Shown piece by piece: positions 47,634-59,695 of a DNA stretch of 64,000 nucleotides. The position numbers were made by a program, and so were the translations under genes. The stretch is from Gracilariopsis chorda (lineage: Eukaryota > Rhodophyta > Florideophyceae > Gracilariales > Gracilariaceae). The stretch is from assembly GCA_003194525.1 (NCBI GenBank), contig NBIV01000003.1, positions 434,001 through 498,000 on the forward strand. The letters are read 5' to 3'. The notes under the pieces are model-generated. The model saw only the letters and a program-made list of their open reading frames with translations. It had not been told where the DNA came from and searched no databases. The first letter of the stretch is position 1; every line of letters starts with the position of its first letter.

Positions 47634-50600
47634 ATGCCGAATAACAACAATATTCGTTCACTCACCAAAAAATGGAACATGTACAATGTTTCAACAATGC
47701 CGAAGGAAGCTATTGAATTTTTTGTTTCAGATTATCACGATCACTCTTGTTGTGAACCTCAAATTGTTTGTGCGGTGATGAAGGATCCCTCCGCTGTGTT
47801 TCTTTGTTACATTCATCTAAAACAAAGTCGATTTGCGCAAAAGAAGGCATCGTAGAGTGTCCTCACTGATTTGAATGCCATAGCCAGCACCTGTGTACTT
47901 GATGGCCATGGCTGCTCAAGGCACGAGAAAAGGAGTAACACAAGATTTTGACCCGTTCCACATATCGATGTTTGTGATGCTAATACCCTGGAAGATTTTT
48001 CTCAACTTGAGGAAACTTTATCGTCTCATTCTGATGGTTCTCTTCATGTACGGGAAGTTATGAGGAAGTTGTGCTGTCGTCGTTGCTTGTATCTGGACAT
48101 GGAGGTGAAAAATGTTCACCGTCCGGCTATATCCATTTCGAAATAACTTTAGTTGTCGACAGATGTCTAGTACGGTGTATATTGTTCGCCTTAGACTCTG
48201 GAGAAGAGTGCACCGCGCAAAACGCATTTGATTGTGGGCTAGCTAACAATTTTTGTGCTATTGCGAAGGAATTATGAGACAGCTGGATTTGTCCACAGTT
48301 TGAATCTGGCGATGGACTGCGTATGTTGCCGTTTCAAGAATCTGTTAAGGTTAGAGCTACACTGTTCGACAGTAACGTCAACAGTAATATTTTGGCTACT
48401 GGTATTGATACGCGAACTATTCAGAGGCAGCTTGACGGCGTTTTGGCATCGAAGGATGTTGTTTTGAAGAATCTAGAGTACAGATTGCGCTGCTACCTGA
48501 TCGTAGATCAGGTTGACAGACGTCTCTCTCGTCTATGGAATACAAATGTGTGCACGTTACCTCGGACCCCCAATCAATGGATTCCATGGCCATCTTCATT
48601 TGGTGTATGATACTTTTCGTAAGCGCAAATTCCAGTTTTGGAAGGGTCATTGCTCACTGACCAAAGTTATATCTCTAATCCCGCGCCCTGTAGGGACAGG
48701 TTACGTCCTACTTATTGCGTCTGGAAACAGATTGCGAATTTCGAAAGCGGCAAGTCGAGCTACCGGAATGCTGCTAAAGGACAATTTCCGACTGTCTAAC
48801 GTAAGGGAATCCCTCCCTTCCCCTTCAATATAGAAAAAGCTCTGCAATGGTGGTTCTTACTCTATGGCTGATATTTTGATTTGTCTCCGCGTGGTAAAAG
48901 CGATTGAGAACACATTCCTGTCGAGGACCGATGGAGTTGCTGGTCCTCTCACCATTGCCGTTTCTGTAAGCGGTATTTGCAAGGTATCTCCGTCGTTCGT
49001 CAGTGTACATAATGCCATGGGTCTGTTTCTATCATACCAAATGACCGGTGGATTTCGTGGGAATGAAATAGCTGAAAGAGAGCATACGGGCACCGGGGAC
49101 TTCAACAATATCGATGAGGCTTCGATACCCATCCTGAAATTTGACAATTGGGATATTAAGCTTCATGCTGTTAAAAAAGACGGGAAAGCAATGCTGGAAG
49201 TCAACGGTTCTCTCGTTCAAGGGCACTAGCTGGGTACGCGCAAGGGTAATACGCAAGCAGCGAGCGAGAAGTTTGACAACAGGCCGAAGAAGATTTCCAA
49301 GATCGACCCATGGAAAATCGTTGCATGTCTCGGTAGCAGGGAACAGTTTGTGAACCATTTCACAACGCCCTAGAATGCTGCGACCATTTACCAGTACAAC
49401 AATATTGTATTTGGTCTGGTCGCGCTTTTCCGACGTCAGGGTGGAAGGATGCTCAGAATGGGGAGTACAATGCCGCTACGAGAAAGGAGTTTGGCCTGGG
49501 GGTTGATAACGGCCATCGTTTTAACTTCAGGACGTTGCTAATATCCGCATTTAAACCTTATAGTGGGGCTGAAGCTACAGATGATACGCGTACAAACCAG
49601 CATGTCGTTTATGTTGAGATAAGCCGCTAAAGTGCTGCGGACATTCTTACTGTGAGAGGTTTTTTGAACATGATTCAGGAGCAATGGCATCCTGGTAGTC
49701 GGGGACGGCCACGGTACATCGTTGTGGGTGGTGAGCAACCATCATATAAGTTGTTCGTGGAATTGTGGTTAAAGTCATGGCGTCGTGAAACGCGTAGTGT
49801 TTCGACTGCTACACTTCTCTTGCATGGGTGGATGGTGCCGTTTCCTGATTGCATTCATGCGGAAGAGCAGGCCATGTATTTGTTTTGCAAAGAGATGCTC
49901 GACGGTCTTGGCCTTGAAGAGTTGGCGGGGTGTGCTGGGCTCTACGATGCCCATCTGGCGAACATCATTACACACTCCTATGCGCGCAACAATAAGGCTG
50001 TATTGTTTAACCTGGGCAGTGCAATGATAATTCATCTCATTGAAAACTTGTTGCTGGAGGAGGCTACAATGAGTGAGCCCGTAAAAAGGCTTCACGCGGG
50101 CCAGGACAGAAAAAGGCTGACGTCAGATGATATGAACGCTGGCTTAATGCACCAGCCGGAGCGTAACAGCGGGAAAGATCTCCCGTTTGGCTCTCGGTAT
50201 GAGCAGACGAGCACATCGATTTCCGATGACGCAATCAGGGTAGGGGAGATGCTTTGAAATAGAATTTCACGGCGGTTCTCAGATGGTGCAAATGGGAAGC
50301 ATTTCGTGCAGACAGTTTGATTCTCTTGCCTACTACCTACATTAGGCTTTCACTTACTACCACGCACAGGTCATACTGACTTCACGTACGCGTTCTGGTT
50401 CAGACATAACTCTGTTCTACACTAATCTACGCATCTGAAATATCAGGAACTGTCTCTCTTCTACATGTTTGTCCGCCGTATTATACCGTCTTTCGTGCAG
50501 TGGGACTTATTTACTGCGAAGCAAGGTCGGGCTGCTGTTCGATTGCTCAGCTTCACTGGACGCGGCAGTCAGGGATCTGATGGAAGGAGAAATGCTTATG

Positions 50601-50939
50601 TACGAGGCGCTGGAAATGCTTATTATGCGACATATAAAGAGCTTAAATTTGAAATTCGTGGCTCATCTGGAGAACGCGGCATCTTGGTTGATGGAGGTCT
50701 CCATGTTCAGGAGCTTACCTTGGTTCATGACTGGGGCATCTCGTGCGCTGCACAGGACGAGGAAAGATAATGACGCCGATGAGCTTGCAGCAGTTTCACG
50801 TCAGTATGACAGAAATGCCTGTCAATGGCGTACCATCCCCAGAATGGTTCACGTAATGAGGGAGGCTGGGTTTCTAAATGTGGCAAATCGAGGCTTGGAG
50901 TGGTTGACGACGTGTTTTCGAATCCTACGAGGCGAATGA
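47634..50939 (+). pseudogene. Decayed gene of uncertain family (FDNWD / VVGGEQ / PFPDCIH motifs)
   Basis: Several plus-strand frames look like pieces of one long protein: 47634-47855, 48513-48833, 48864-49229 (ILKFDNWDIKLHAV), 49652-50257 (RYIVVGGEQPSYKLF, WMVPFPDCIHAEEQ, LEELAGCAGLYDAHL) and 50469-50939. From memory this order (an FDNWD segment, then a VVGD-like strand followed by a PFPG(D/C)xH segment) resembles large uncharacterised multicopy proteins of eukaryotes, some labelled DUF6589-like, that may come from transposons. I cannot confirm that without a search. The 49652-50257 block is the longest, 201 codons. Confidence 0.35.
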
Positions 50940-51251
50940 CTGTGTAGAACGATGAAGATAGCCTGCTATCCGCATATACCAAGGTCAAGATTCTGGCTGA
51001 GATGCTACATGACTGACAGAATTCCAAAACAATGCCAAGCCAATCGTTGAGATAGGTGTAGACGAAGGTGACGAAGGGAATAGCAAGGTTTAAAGCCATA
51101 CTGAGACAGGTTCGGAGCAAGAAACATGCACTAGCAGTGACGTTGAAGAGGTTAAAGAGGTTATTGCATTATTATGAAAGCTCCTTGTTCGATAGCTCTG
51201 CCCATAAACAACTGTCTATAACTCAACTGCTGTTTACCTTGTCTATGATAA

Positions 51252-52167
51252 TTACAAACTGTACGAATTCTCTTTCATGTAAGCATCAATCATGCACTCA
51301 GAGCATCTCAACTCCGGCGGAAAGGCTCGGAGAAAGGCGTTGTCATGGAGAATGACATCTTCTGGAGTATAAAGATTTGCATATATCCATACCTGATAGA
51401 GTTCTTCTATATCCACTGGAGGACTATATTTCAAAAGATACTTTCTGTTGCGCCATACCAATATGCCCACAGAGTGATATTTGCTAGGTTTAGGTTTGTG
51501 GTTTTCTTTTGAAAGTACTACTTGCTTGTTCATGAACGGGAATGATCCTGGCCAAGCAGACACCAAAACTTCTCCTTCCGACGTTAAAGATTTTACATGA
51601 CTGGTTAGTTTATACCTCTCCGCAAGAGGACGGATAACTAGCCTGGAGTACGGAAACGATCGTTTCAAATTCATGTCGAAGCGACGGACAATAGAAGTGA
51701 TGAGCTAAACATCGAAAGGATGGTTGCCTGCAACTCCTTGTATTCAATTTTCGTGATCTTCCTAGTGACCCAATGCACTGAACGCGGGCCATTAACGTCG
51801 ATACTGCAATAGGCGGAAAGAACCCCACTCTCATTGAAGCAGTCTGCGAAGAGTTCCATAGAAACGCGCCAAGTAAGAGCTCACAACCGATATAGGCTTG
51901 ACGTAAAAATCCAAGATGGTAAAACATCACCTTGCGCATGTTTGCGTTCCAACGACCTCCATATCGCTCGCAAAAATCAAGGACAGCCTTCTCCAGGTAT
52001 TTTGCATGACGATGATTTGGATAAACATGAGAAAGTAGTGTCGAAGAGCAATGAAGTAAACAAAGGGACGCTTTCAGCTGCATCATGCACATATCTGCGC
52101 CACAAGAGCAATGAAAATGCGTAAGACAGAAGAAATGTGCGTGTTCGAGACCTGTTAGAAGCAGCAA
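51252..52167 (-). other. Two overlapping unrecognised open frames
   Basis: Minus-strand frames at 52167-51610 (185 codons, with YLEKAVLDFCERYGGRW) and 51674-51252 (140 codons, with SVGILVWRNRKYLLKYSPP) overlap in different registers. Their length and composition suggest decayed coding sequence, but no domain is recognised. Confidence 0.3.
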
Positions 52168-52820
52168 TGTGAAACTTGTGAGACTTTTAAAGACCTTGAT
52201 AGCCTTTTATTGGTAACTCAATAACCGAAACGGGCTCAGAGAGGTAGGAAGGATTCATATTACGGGTATCCATATATTGGAGACCTCCAGAAATTAAAAC
52301 GAGACCCTCGACATGCACCACGCCGTTGCAGTAGACACTCAGAGTGTATATGAAGCCTTAGGTAGGGTTGACGCGCAAGAAATCGAGCGATAATGGAGTT
52401 AAGATGAGATCGAAAGGGACAAAAAGGGGTCGCTTGAATGCCAGACGAGAAACAAGCACTCAAGAGAGACATAGGTGAGGTGTGCCAATTTTGGGCCGCA
52501 TGTCTGCAAAAGTGCTCTCTTGGCGTCATCTGAGACGCAAAAGAACCCGCAGAACGTGGACTGGGAAGCGAAACACGAAGCTTGCTTCGCGATGATTATG
52601 AGTCTCGAGCACTGAAGTGAGCGTTGTTCTTGCAGGTAAAATCCGAATAGCTCACCAATGTGTAAAAGATAATTAAATGTTTCATACCAAGAAATCTTCA
52701 TAATCGACATATTTTTCCACATTTTGTCGATAATTAGCCAAAAATAGGATGAAGGTCACCGACTGATCGTTGAAGTCGCATTCTGCCCTAAATGACTTGA
52801 TCGCGAGGGACGGTGAGCTT

Positions 52821-52890
52821 GGAGCCACGCTGGCCACCAGTTGGAACGTGGAGTACAGTCCCCTCGTTCCTACTGGAGGCAATAAATAAA
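52821..52890. repeat. Dispersed hairpin repeat, copy 2
   Basis: GGAGCCACG, ACCAGTTGGAACG, GGAGTACAGTCCCCTCGTTC and GGCAATAAA match 41281-41348 with a few substitutions; the right arm here has one mismatch. Confidence 0.7.
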
Positions 52891-53523
52891 GAAGAAGGGC
52901 TAAACTACACGACGTAGATAGTGTAGGCGAGTCAGTGCACATTTGAACCAATAAAAAGAGAGAGTCAGCGGGCACGTGCCATGGCGGGACGCCCATGTGC
53001 CCATGCCAGATGAGATCGTACTGTAGCCAGTTATATGCCCCTATTTGGTATTTTGACCAGTAAATCCGCAGATTCAGGACAGTCCCTCTATCCCTGCTTT
53101 CTCCGGCCGCCTGATCAACACAACGTAAATGTCATAATTTCCATTTGGAGCCATCGTTGTCCAAACTGGTGAGTGTAACCGAGCAAGAAGAGGGATAGGG
53201 AATTGTGATCGTGCTCCCTAAGCATTCGTTCCCCTTATGATGACGCCATCACAACCTCAATCTACGTATGGTCAAATTGGGCTGGATAGAACTCTAGAAA
53301 GACAACCGAGACAAACTAGCTCGGGTATTATTGACGGCTTTTCTGTGAAAATTTGGCTTCGGACATCCGCTTGTCCTGTAGGATATCTAAGACCAAGAGG
53401 TTCTTAGTTTGGTTCGTTAGAAGTACTCTCAGACAATGATGCAAGTGGGGCTACACAGGCTGCTGATATGAGACGGGTGCAATCTATTTCTGGCAAACCG
53501 TATCTCGTCGGCAATAACATCGA

Positions 53524-54457
53524 GTAGCTCCTAAGGCATCTACGCTTAAGTCAGCGTTAATGGACCCGCAAATTTTGAAGAGAAAGGCAAAGGGAGCGAT
53601 GAAGGAGTAATGGACTAATCCGTCAGTAAGTGAAGTCCAGCAAATTCTTGCAGACGAAGTCAAAGCTCCCAAATACAAAGGGATTTGTGCATGAGGCACT
53701 AATGGTGACGTTCAGTTCGCAGATCATACACCTGGAAAAGAGTATCGAGTTATTTGCAGGTCTAGTGAACTCACCAATCGAGGGGACTATTTTCTGCGAG
53801 TGCTTCTCCAAACTTTTTCGTAATCTTTCTGATATGGAGATTGACAATCCACGCTTTGGTGGGTTTGTGGGGAGACTTATCGGCTCTGCAGCTGCTAATG
53901 GAAAGCTAGATCCAAGTAGTAGGAAAGAATTTGGGTTGACGTTCTTGGGACGTGATCTTCAAGAAGTTGAAGAACCGAAGCGACGGGCAAACTTGGCTGT
54001 ACATACCTTTGCAGAGCTTTCTAGAAGACTAACTGTTTCGGTACCAGATGAAAAGGAGAGAAAAGACATGGTACGAAAGGTGGCAGAGCGGCTACATATC
54101 GACTTAGCTGCTGACATATCCCTTTGGAATCCTATGCGAGAGTTAATCAAGCTTTCAGATATACTACGTGAAAATAATATTTCTTTCCTTGTGCCCTACC
54201 TTCCATTAGAAGGTGAACTAAAAGATCTTATGGAAAACAAGGCACCTGGTGAGAGGATTGAAAATCTTCTTCAGTCCAAGTGTAAGACTGCGGATTTTCG
54301 TTTAATGCCGCTCAAAGTGCGAGTGGGAATGAACTGCTTGTTCATGAATTCAGCTGATACTTTTTTTGAGTCCTTTGACACAAAAGTTGGCTGTTCAGTG
54401 ATGGAGTTGTATGACACAATTCTATGTGAGCTTCACTTTTGGGGTTGTCAGATGTAA
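53524..54457 (+). pseudogene. eIF4G-like MA3-domain protein fragment
   Basis: MA3 domains of eIF4G, PDCD4 and relatives bind eIF4A in translation control. One frame from 53524 reads MDPQILKRKAKGAMKE, TAA (53608-53610), SVSEVQQILADEVKAPKYKG. After a one-base slip near 53683 it continues as FVHEALMVTF, SIELFAGLVNSPIEG, IDNPRFGGFVGRLIGSAA, the expected helical order of an MA3 repeat. The remaining 150 or so residues (to TAA at 54457) are helical and unassigned. The stop and frameshift make it a pseudogene or a captured fragment. It is the only cellular-type gene I recognise, and its end lies 212 bp from the MULE coding region. Confidence 0.6.
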
Positions 54458-54668
54458 GGAAGACTGTTCACGCGTTCATGAACGGAAATGTGGAATATGG
54501 GAAGGGAATTTCTCTATGCTAGGCAACCATATATAGAAGTTGAATAAAGAATTAAGTGAAGGAGAAGGCCATGGGAGCAAGAAACCTGGGCCTTTATGAA
54601 TATCAGAAAAAGCTCAAAGAGATTATGAAAGAAGGAAAGGGATCAAAAGGCTGTGGTCAATGCTGCAG

Positions 54669-57600
54669 CTAGTGGATGTGTCCAAGAGACTGCGACATAA
54701 TTCGAATTGCTTTGTCTTGTAAATCTTGGTCTATGGAAGTTGAGGATGCCAAAGCTGGTTCTGAGGATGTTGAAGGTGGGTGACAGTCTTTCTGAGATGC
54801 TTCCGAGGACGAATGTGGATTTGTCCTCGCTCGCTTTCTCGTGCGCTCCAAGGAGCTTTTTTTTCTCTGTTGTGCCCTCTGGCGTCCATTGTTTGGCTGA
54901 TGGATCTGTGAGGAACTGAAATTTTTTGTAGAAGGATATGGATGCAGTAAAGTGACAGTGTTGTCTGTTTGTTCCGCGTGTTCTGTTAATGAAGCCAACC
55001 TTGTTTTAAAAGTACCTCTAGCTTCGAATTGTGTCGCTTTTCCTTGCTGAATGTGGGCTATGGCATCCCTTATAAGACGTAGAACTCCACTCACTGCAAC
55101 AAGTCCAATTCCAGTAGCTTCTCGATTTAAAGCATCGTGAAAGTCTTTTCCTTCCATGTACGTACTGTACCCATATACTTCTGAGTCTTCTCTACTGGTT
55201 CTAAGTATATCTGAGTCAATGCGGATAAAATGTTTCTCCGTCGACTCATCAAAATGGCGCAGTCGGTAATTCATCTCCTCGTTGTTGAAGTATCGGGTCT
55301 GTGACCTGAGTTTCGCCATGTAGGGGACTGTGAAGGCAGATGTATCTTTTCTCCATTATGTAGAGAAAAGCGCTTCGAGAGGTATGAAGAATCTTGGTAT
55401 GTGTCTTAGTTCAAGGAACCGCAGACGGTCTTCTTGGTACACCACGGCACATCGAACCATGTGACGAAAAGCAGAGCCAACTGACCACGGTTGGCCACAG
55501 GAGCAGACACCAATAAACTCTGCCTATACGTCATCCCCCGAACCCGTATACCATTGTCAGATTTGTACAACAGTCTCCTGTGATGAGTGTTTTTCATCCA
55601 CCGATGCATTCCGGCTCTGACTCAGGTGGCTTCCCCATTTCAACTTAAAAGTGAGCTACAGGTCCAATTGCTGGGTTTGAACTACTTTCCAGGTTTCTGA
55701 TTGCTTCCGGCCACACGCTTCTTGTGAATAATCCACAACCTTTGTGCTGGAAAGAATGTAGTTCTTCTATGTCTTAAAACTCAAATATACGAAGTGCGCC
55801 AAAGTGTAGTTCGTGTACTCAGCCACCAAGTTGTCTACAACTTCTACAGGTAGAAATTGCTCAAGCTCCCTTGTCTTTCGATATCTCCCACTTTGAGAAG
55901 ATAAGGTTCGTACAAGCTCCAAGTTCCGAGTATCAGATCGTTCTTGAGACATACGCCGAACCTCCAAAGGAACCTTGCACAAGGGAATCTTCTTCGACAT
56001 AATGATCTTCTTGTATGCATAACTAGAAGACTATGGGTAGTCAGTCACTTGTAACATGAAGCGAGTAGGTATAGCTGCATTTCGGAAGCAAGACACCAGC
56101 ATATGCGGCTTATAGTGGTACAAGTACTTATAATACAAGAGAAGATGATCTTCAAAAGCATAAAAGTACTTGGATTCTAGCATTCTCCTCCTTTCGAAAA
56201 ATTTCTCCGACGTATATGGCTTTCTGAGGCTGACCAGGTCTTTCTTCATATCATACATTCAATCCATCCTAACAATCTTTCTGCACCAATTGGCCACACT
56301 CTTCTTCTGATTCTCGTTCAGGTGCCATTCGTCGAGGCTTATATAGGAAGAATTGAACAACTTTTCAGCTGCATTTATACACGCAGTGTTCTGGTCCATC
56401 CCTACTATCACCGGTGAAACGGCGACTATAGACTTGAAGTAGGAAAGAATTCGTACGAGGTTCTCTTCTGTCGCAGAGCACATATACCCCATGAAAAAAG
56501 TCAACACATAACCATCATTGGCTCTTCCACTAATTGTGACTAGAGGGAAGTCGTATCTATTGGCAATTGCTTTACAATCAATAGATCCCCCGGGACTATG
56601 CCAAACTTCTGGTAGTCTTCCATCCACTCTCGAAACGATCAACAAGCGTACTTCATCCTACCTGAATCATCCCAGCAAAGAATCCTTTATTCCCTGCATC
56701 CTTCTTGCTTAACGAAAATAGCAGGTCTTACCACTTTACCCATTCCAAATCGCGAGGATTTCTTGTGGAGGAAGCACAACTGAACTTCTTTCTCGTGGAT
56801 ACCGGACTTATCTGTTGATTGTACTTGTCTGCCAGTTATCGAATCGTATCTCTAAAGCCCATATGCAAATCGCTCGTCATATATATCGCTTCAGAACGCA
56901 TTTTTGGCTTGATATGTGTAATACCAAAACTCCCGAAGGGGCCATGTCCATGTCTACAACCACTAAAGTTAGCCACGTAGATCAGTCCACCATCCTTCTC
57001 CTGCCCAGAATCCTACGTCTTAATCGTTATCGAGAAGAGGCATCGCTCCATCTTGTTATAGTATTGAGCGCACTTCAAGATTCCTTTCTTCAACACCCTT
57101 CTATTCCCCCGTTCAGCACCACGACTCTTCGGAGACTATGTCTTATCCGGAGGTCTCTTTCGTTCTCCAGCGTATATAGAAGTCCTAACGAATAAGCTGT
57201 ACCCGAAGCATTCCGCGATAGATTGAAGTTCCTTCAGAACTGTAACACCAGGAGCATCGAGAGGAAGGGTTTCTAGATAGGCTAAGGCAGCTGCTTTAAA
57301 ACAATCCTCAATTCTTTCATTGGGTATCGTGTTCTGGACGGATTGCGTTCCCACTTTTTCATCAGCGTCTTCTGTCCAGCACTTTTCGTCCTTCTCTCCA
57401 AGGCCATCCTTCTCTCTTATTTCCGATTCTTTTTCATTCAGGATACCTCCATCATAATCTTCGAAGAAGCATGACAGAATCTCCTCTTCGTCATCTAAGA
57501 ATCGATCAATGAGAAAAGCATCATCAGCTTCAACGGATTGCTCATCTGAAACCTGCTGTGCATATGCTACGTTCGCGTTAAGTGTTTCAATCTTTTCACT

Positions 57601-59683
57601 CATTTTTGAGCATTGCTCACCGGTCAAAGTGTTGTGGGGTGCACGCTCGCGCTTGGCAACCACTGATTGTATTGAAGAGTTTGGAGAAGCAGCAAATGGA
57701 ACAGTTTCAAAAGAACTAATGCCAAAATCGCCTCTTACGCCACTGTTGACGTTACACGCGTTATCCAGGAGTCTATCCGAGCATTTTACATCGTTTAAGC
57801 CACCTTTCTCAATACCCTCCCTTGAGATTGGTCCTTGCCGTGGCGTATTCGGTAGAATTGAACCCAGTCTACGTTCTTCCTGTGGGATCGAAGTTTCTTG
57901 CTTCCAAAGCTTGCGTTAGGGTTTATACACTCCGCTTCGTGAAGCACGGCAATCAAAGACGCCTCCCCTCAGGGCATTTCGTGCTATGTAACACGCAAAA
58001 GGAAGGATAAAAGTCCTCAGAACCACTGGAGTCACCGTACACCACATCATCTTCGCTACGTGTGTCTGCATCGCTTTGAGATAAAGGTCCATGTAAATGA
58101 TCTAGGAGGTAGCATGATGGGCTGTTGTAGAACTCGGCTCCCTGGAAGGGGTGGATGGTTCGAATTATGCTCGATAGACGTAAATATTCTCCACTTTTCC
58201 GTACTTGCTCTTCTAAGTCTTGCACACGGGAGGTTAAAGAGGGGCGAATGCCCTCAAACCTCATTCTCAAATCATCGGGGCATGGAAACTATTGAGGGGT
58301 ATGCGTGTGTATCAAGTCTTGGTCAATTACCCAAAATCTCGTCACCAGATAGACTTTTGCAAGAATATTGGAGCGACACTGCGACTTGTGCCGCAGACAC
58401 CGCAATTCTCCAGTGAGTAGCGCAGACGACCTCGACTTCCTCGTCTGCAAAACTGAGAAGTATTGTACACCATAGAGGTATCCAAATGTCTTAGCGATGT
58501 AGGCAACCAGTGCAAAGAGGTCAAAGACCTTCTTTAAACCTTTCAGAGCTGAGACAAGCCTCTCATTTGACATCGCAAGTTCTGTCTTACATTCAATACC
58601 GTCCTGAAGATTCACCTGAACCCCTGGACGCGTTCTATTGTTTTCAAATCTCTCTTCGAAGTCTGTCTGAGCCTCAGGCCATGACCCGGTCTTCATAGCT
58701 AGTCATTCAGAGATATTCGTTGATGGTAGCTCCATGTGCGGCTTCTCCTGTAGCTGAGCATCAGAACAGGCTGCTAGCTCTTCATTAAGCTCTTGAGATT
58801 GACAACCATTCTCAGAAGCCTACTTATTCTCTTCAATCTGTGCTTCAGCTTGTGCCTTAAGCTTGGAAGTCGCAGCGGTCTCCTTCGCATTTTCTTCAGC
58901 TTCTATATCTACATATGTCTGTTTCCAATTCATCGTATTTGCTCGTGAATGTCCGTCAATTTCCATTTCTACTTCACAACCTTCTCCATTCTGAATCCCT
59001 TTCTGCTCCTCTTCTACACCTGATACTCCACCTACTTCAAAATATCTTCCAGTTTTCTCATCGAGCGCTTTTTGCACCACCTCGGAGCGCTGTGATACAC
59101 ATCTCTCAATCAATGTGTTCAAAATGTCCGCTACAACCAGAGCAGAATCAGAAAACTGTAATCGTCGCTTCATGCGAATCTTGAGGAGTAGACACATCGC
59201 ACTGCTCTGAACAGAGCTTTGGTTCAGCTCAAGAAGACGCTTTGTTCGCTGGCTTTTCCGTATAGCACGTTCCTCAGCGTCGCGCCCACCCAAGGGCATC
59301 GGCTTAAGAGTCTTTTCTATACAGGGGTTTTTTAAACCATCCACTACCTTTCTCTCTCCTTCTTCCCGTTCTCGCAAAACTGTATTCACATCTTCTTCTT
59401 CTTCCTTTCCAGTCTGCTTCCCAATGTTCCGCTCCACTCTTCGTTTCCTCCGCTGCCGTATTTTACCTTCCTTCCACATGAGAAGGAGTTCTGTACGGTG
59501 CTCTGACCGGAACCGTACCACCATTGTTTTAGTAAGAATGTGTATTTGAAAGAACTCCTTCGCCATCAGTATGTGTAGTATCCGGATTCTAATAGACATC
59601 CATCGAATCCTCTCAGCCAACTCCCGGCAGTACCCAGAGGCATATGCTCGCTTCGGGATACAGCTGTGGTCTACACTGAACAT
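54669..59683 (-). pseudogene. Mutator-like (MULE) transposase with FAR1-like and SWIM domains, broken
   Basis: On the minus strand. 59683-58820 is a charged N-terminal region in the same frame as 58696-58289 (FALVAYIAKTFGYLYGVQYF, GELRCLRHKSQC, FWVIDQDLIHTHTPQ), a FAR1-type zinc finger with C..C..HxH. That frame continues to 57953. 57663-57136 is acidic and ends in a second FAR1-like start, LQSIAECFGYSLFVRTS. 56645-56259 is the DDE core: YVLTFFMGYMCSATEENL, PVIVGMDQNTACINAAEKLF, LDEWHLNENQKKSV. 56258-55767 continues it. Near 55500 VCSCGQPWSVGSAFRHMV is a SWIM finger with one cysteine changed. 55319-54669 is a clean C-terminal region of 216 codons with a basic, serine-rich tail. At least four frame changes. 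Terminal inverted repeats were not identified. Confidence 0.8.
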
Positions 59684-59695
59684 GGTGAAAAGGGA

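Noticed and set aside
58130..58170. GGTTCGAATT-like tRNA B-box
   Set aside because: No A-box or foldable cloverleaf at the right distance, and it lies in MULE coding sequence.
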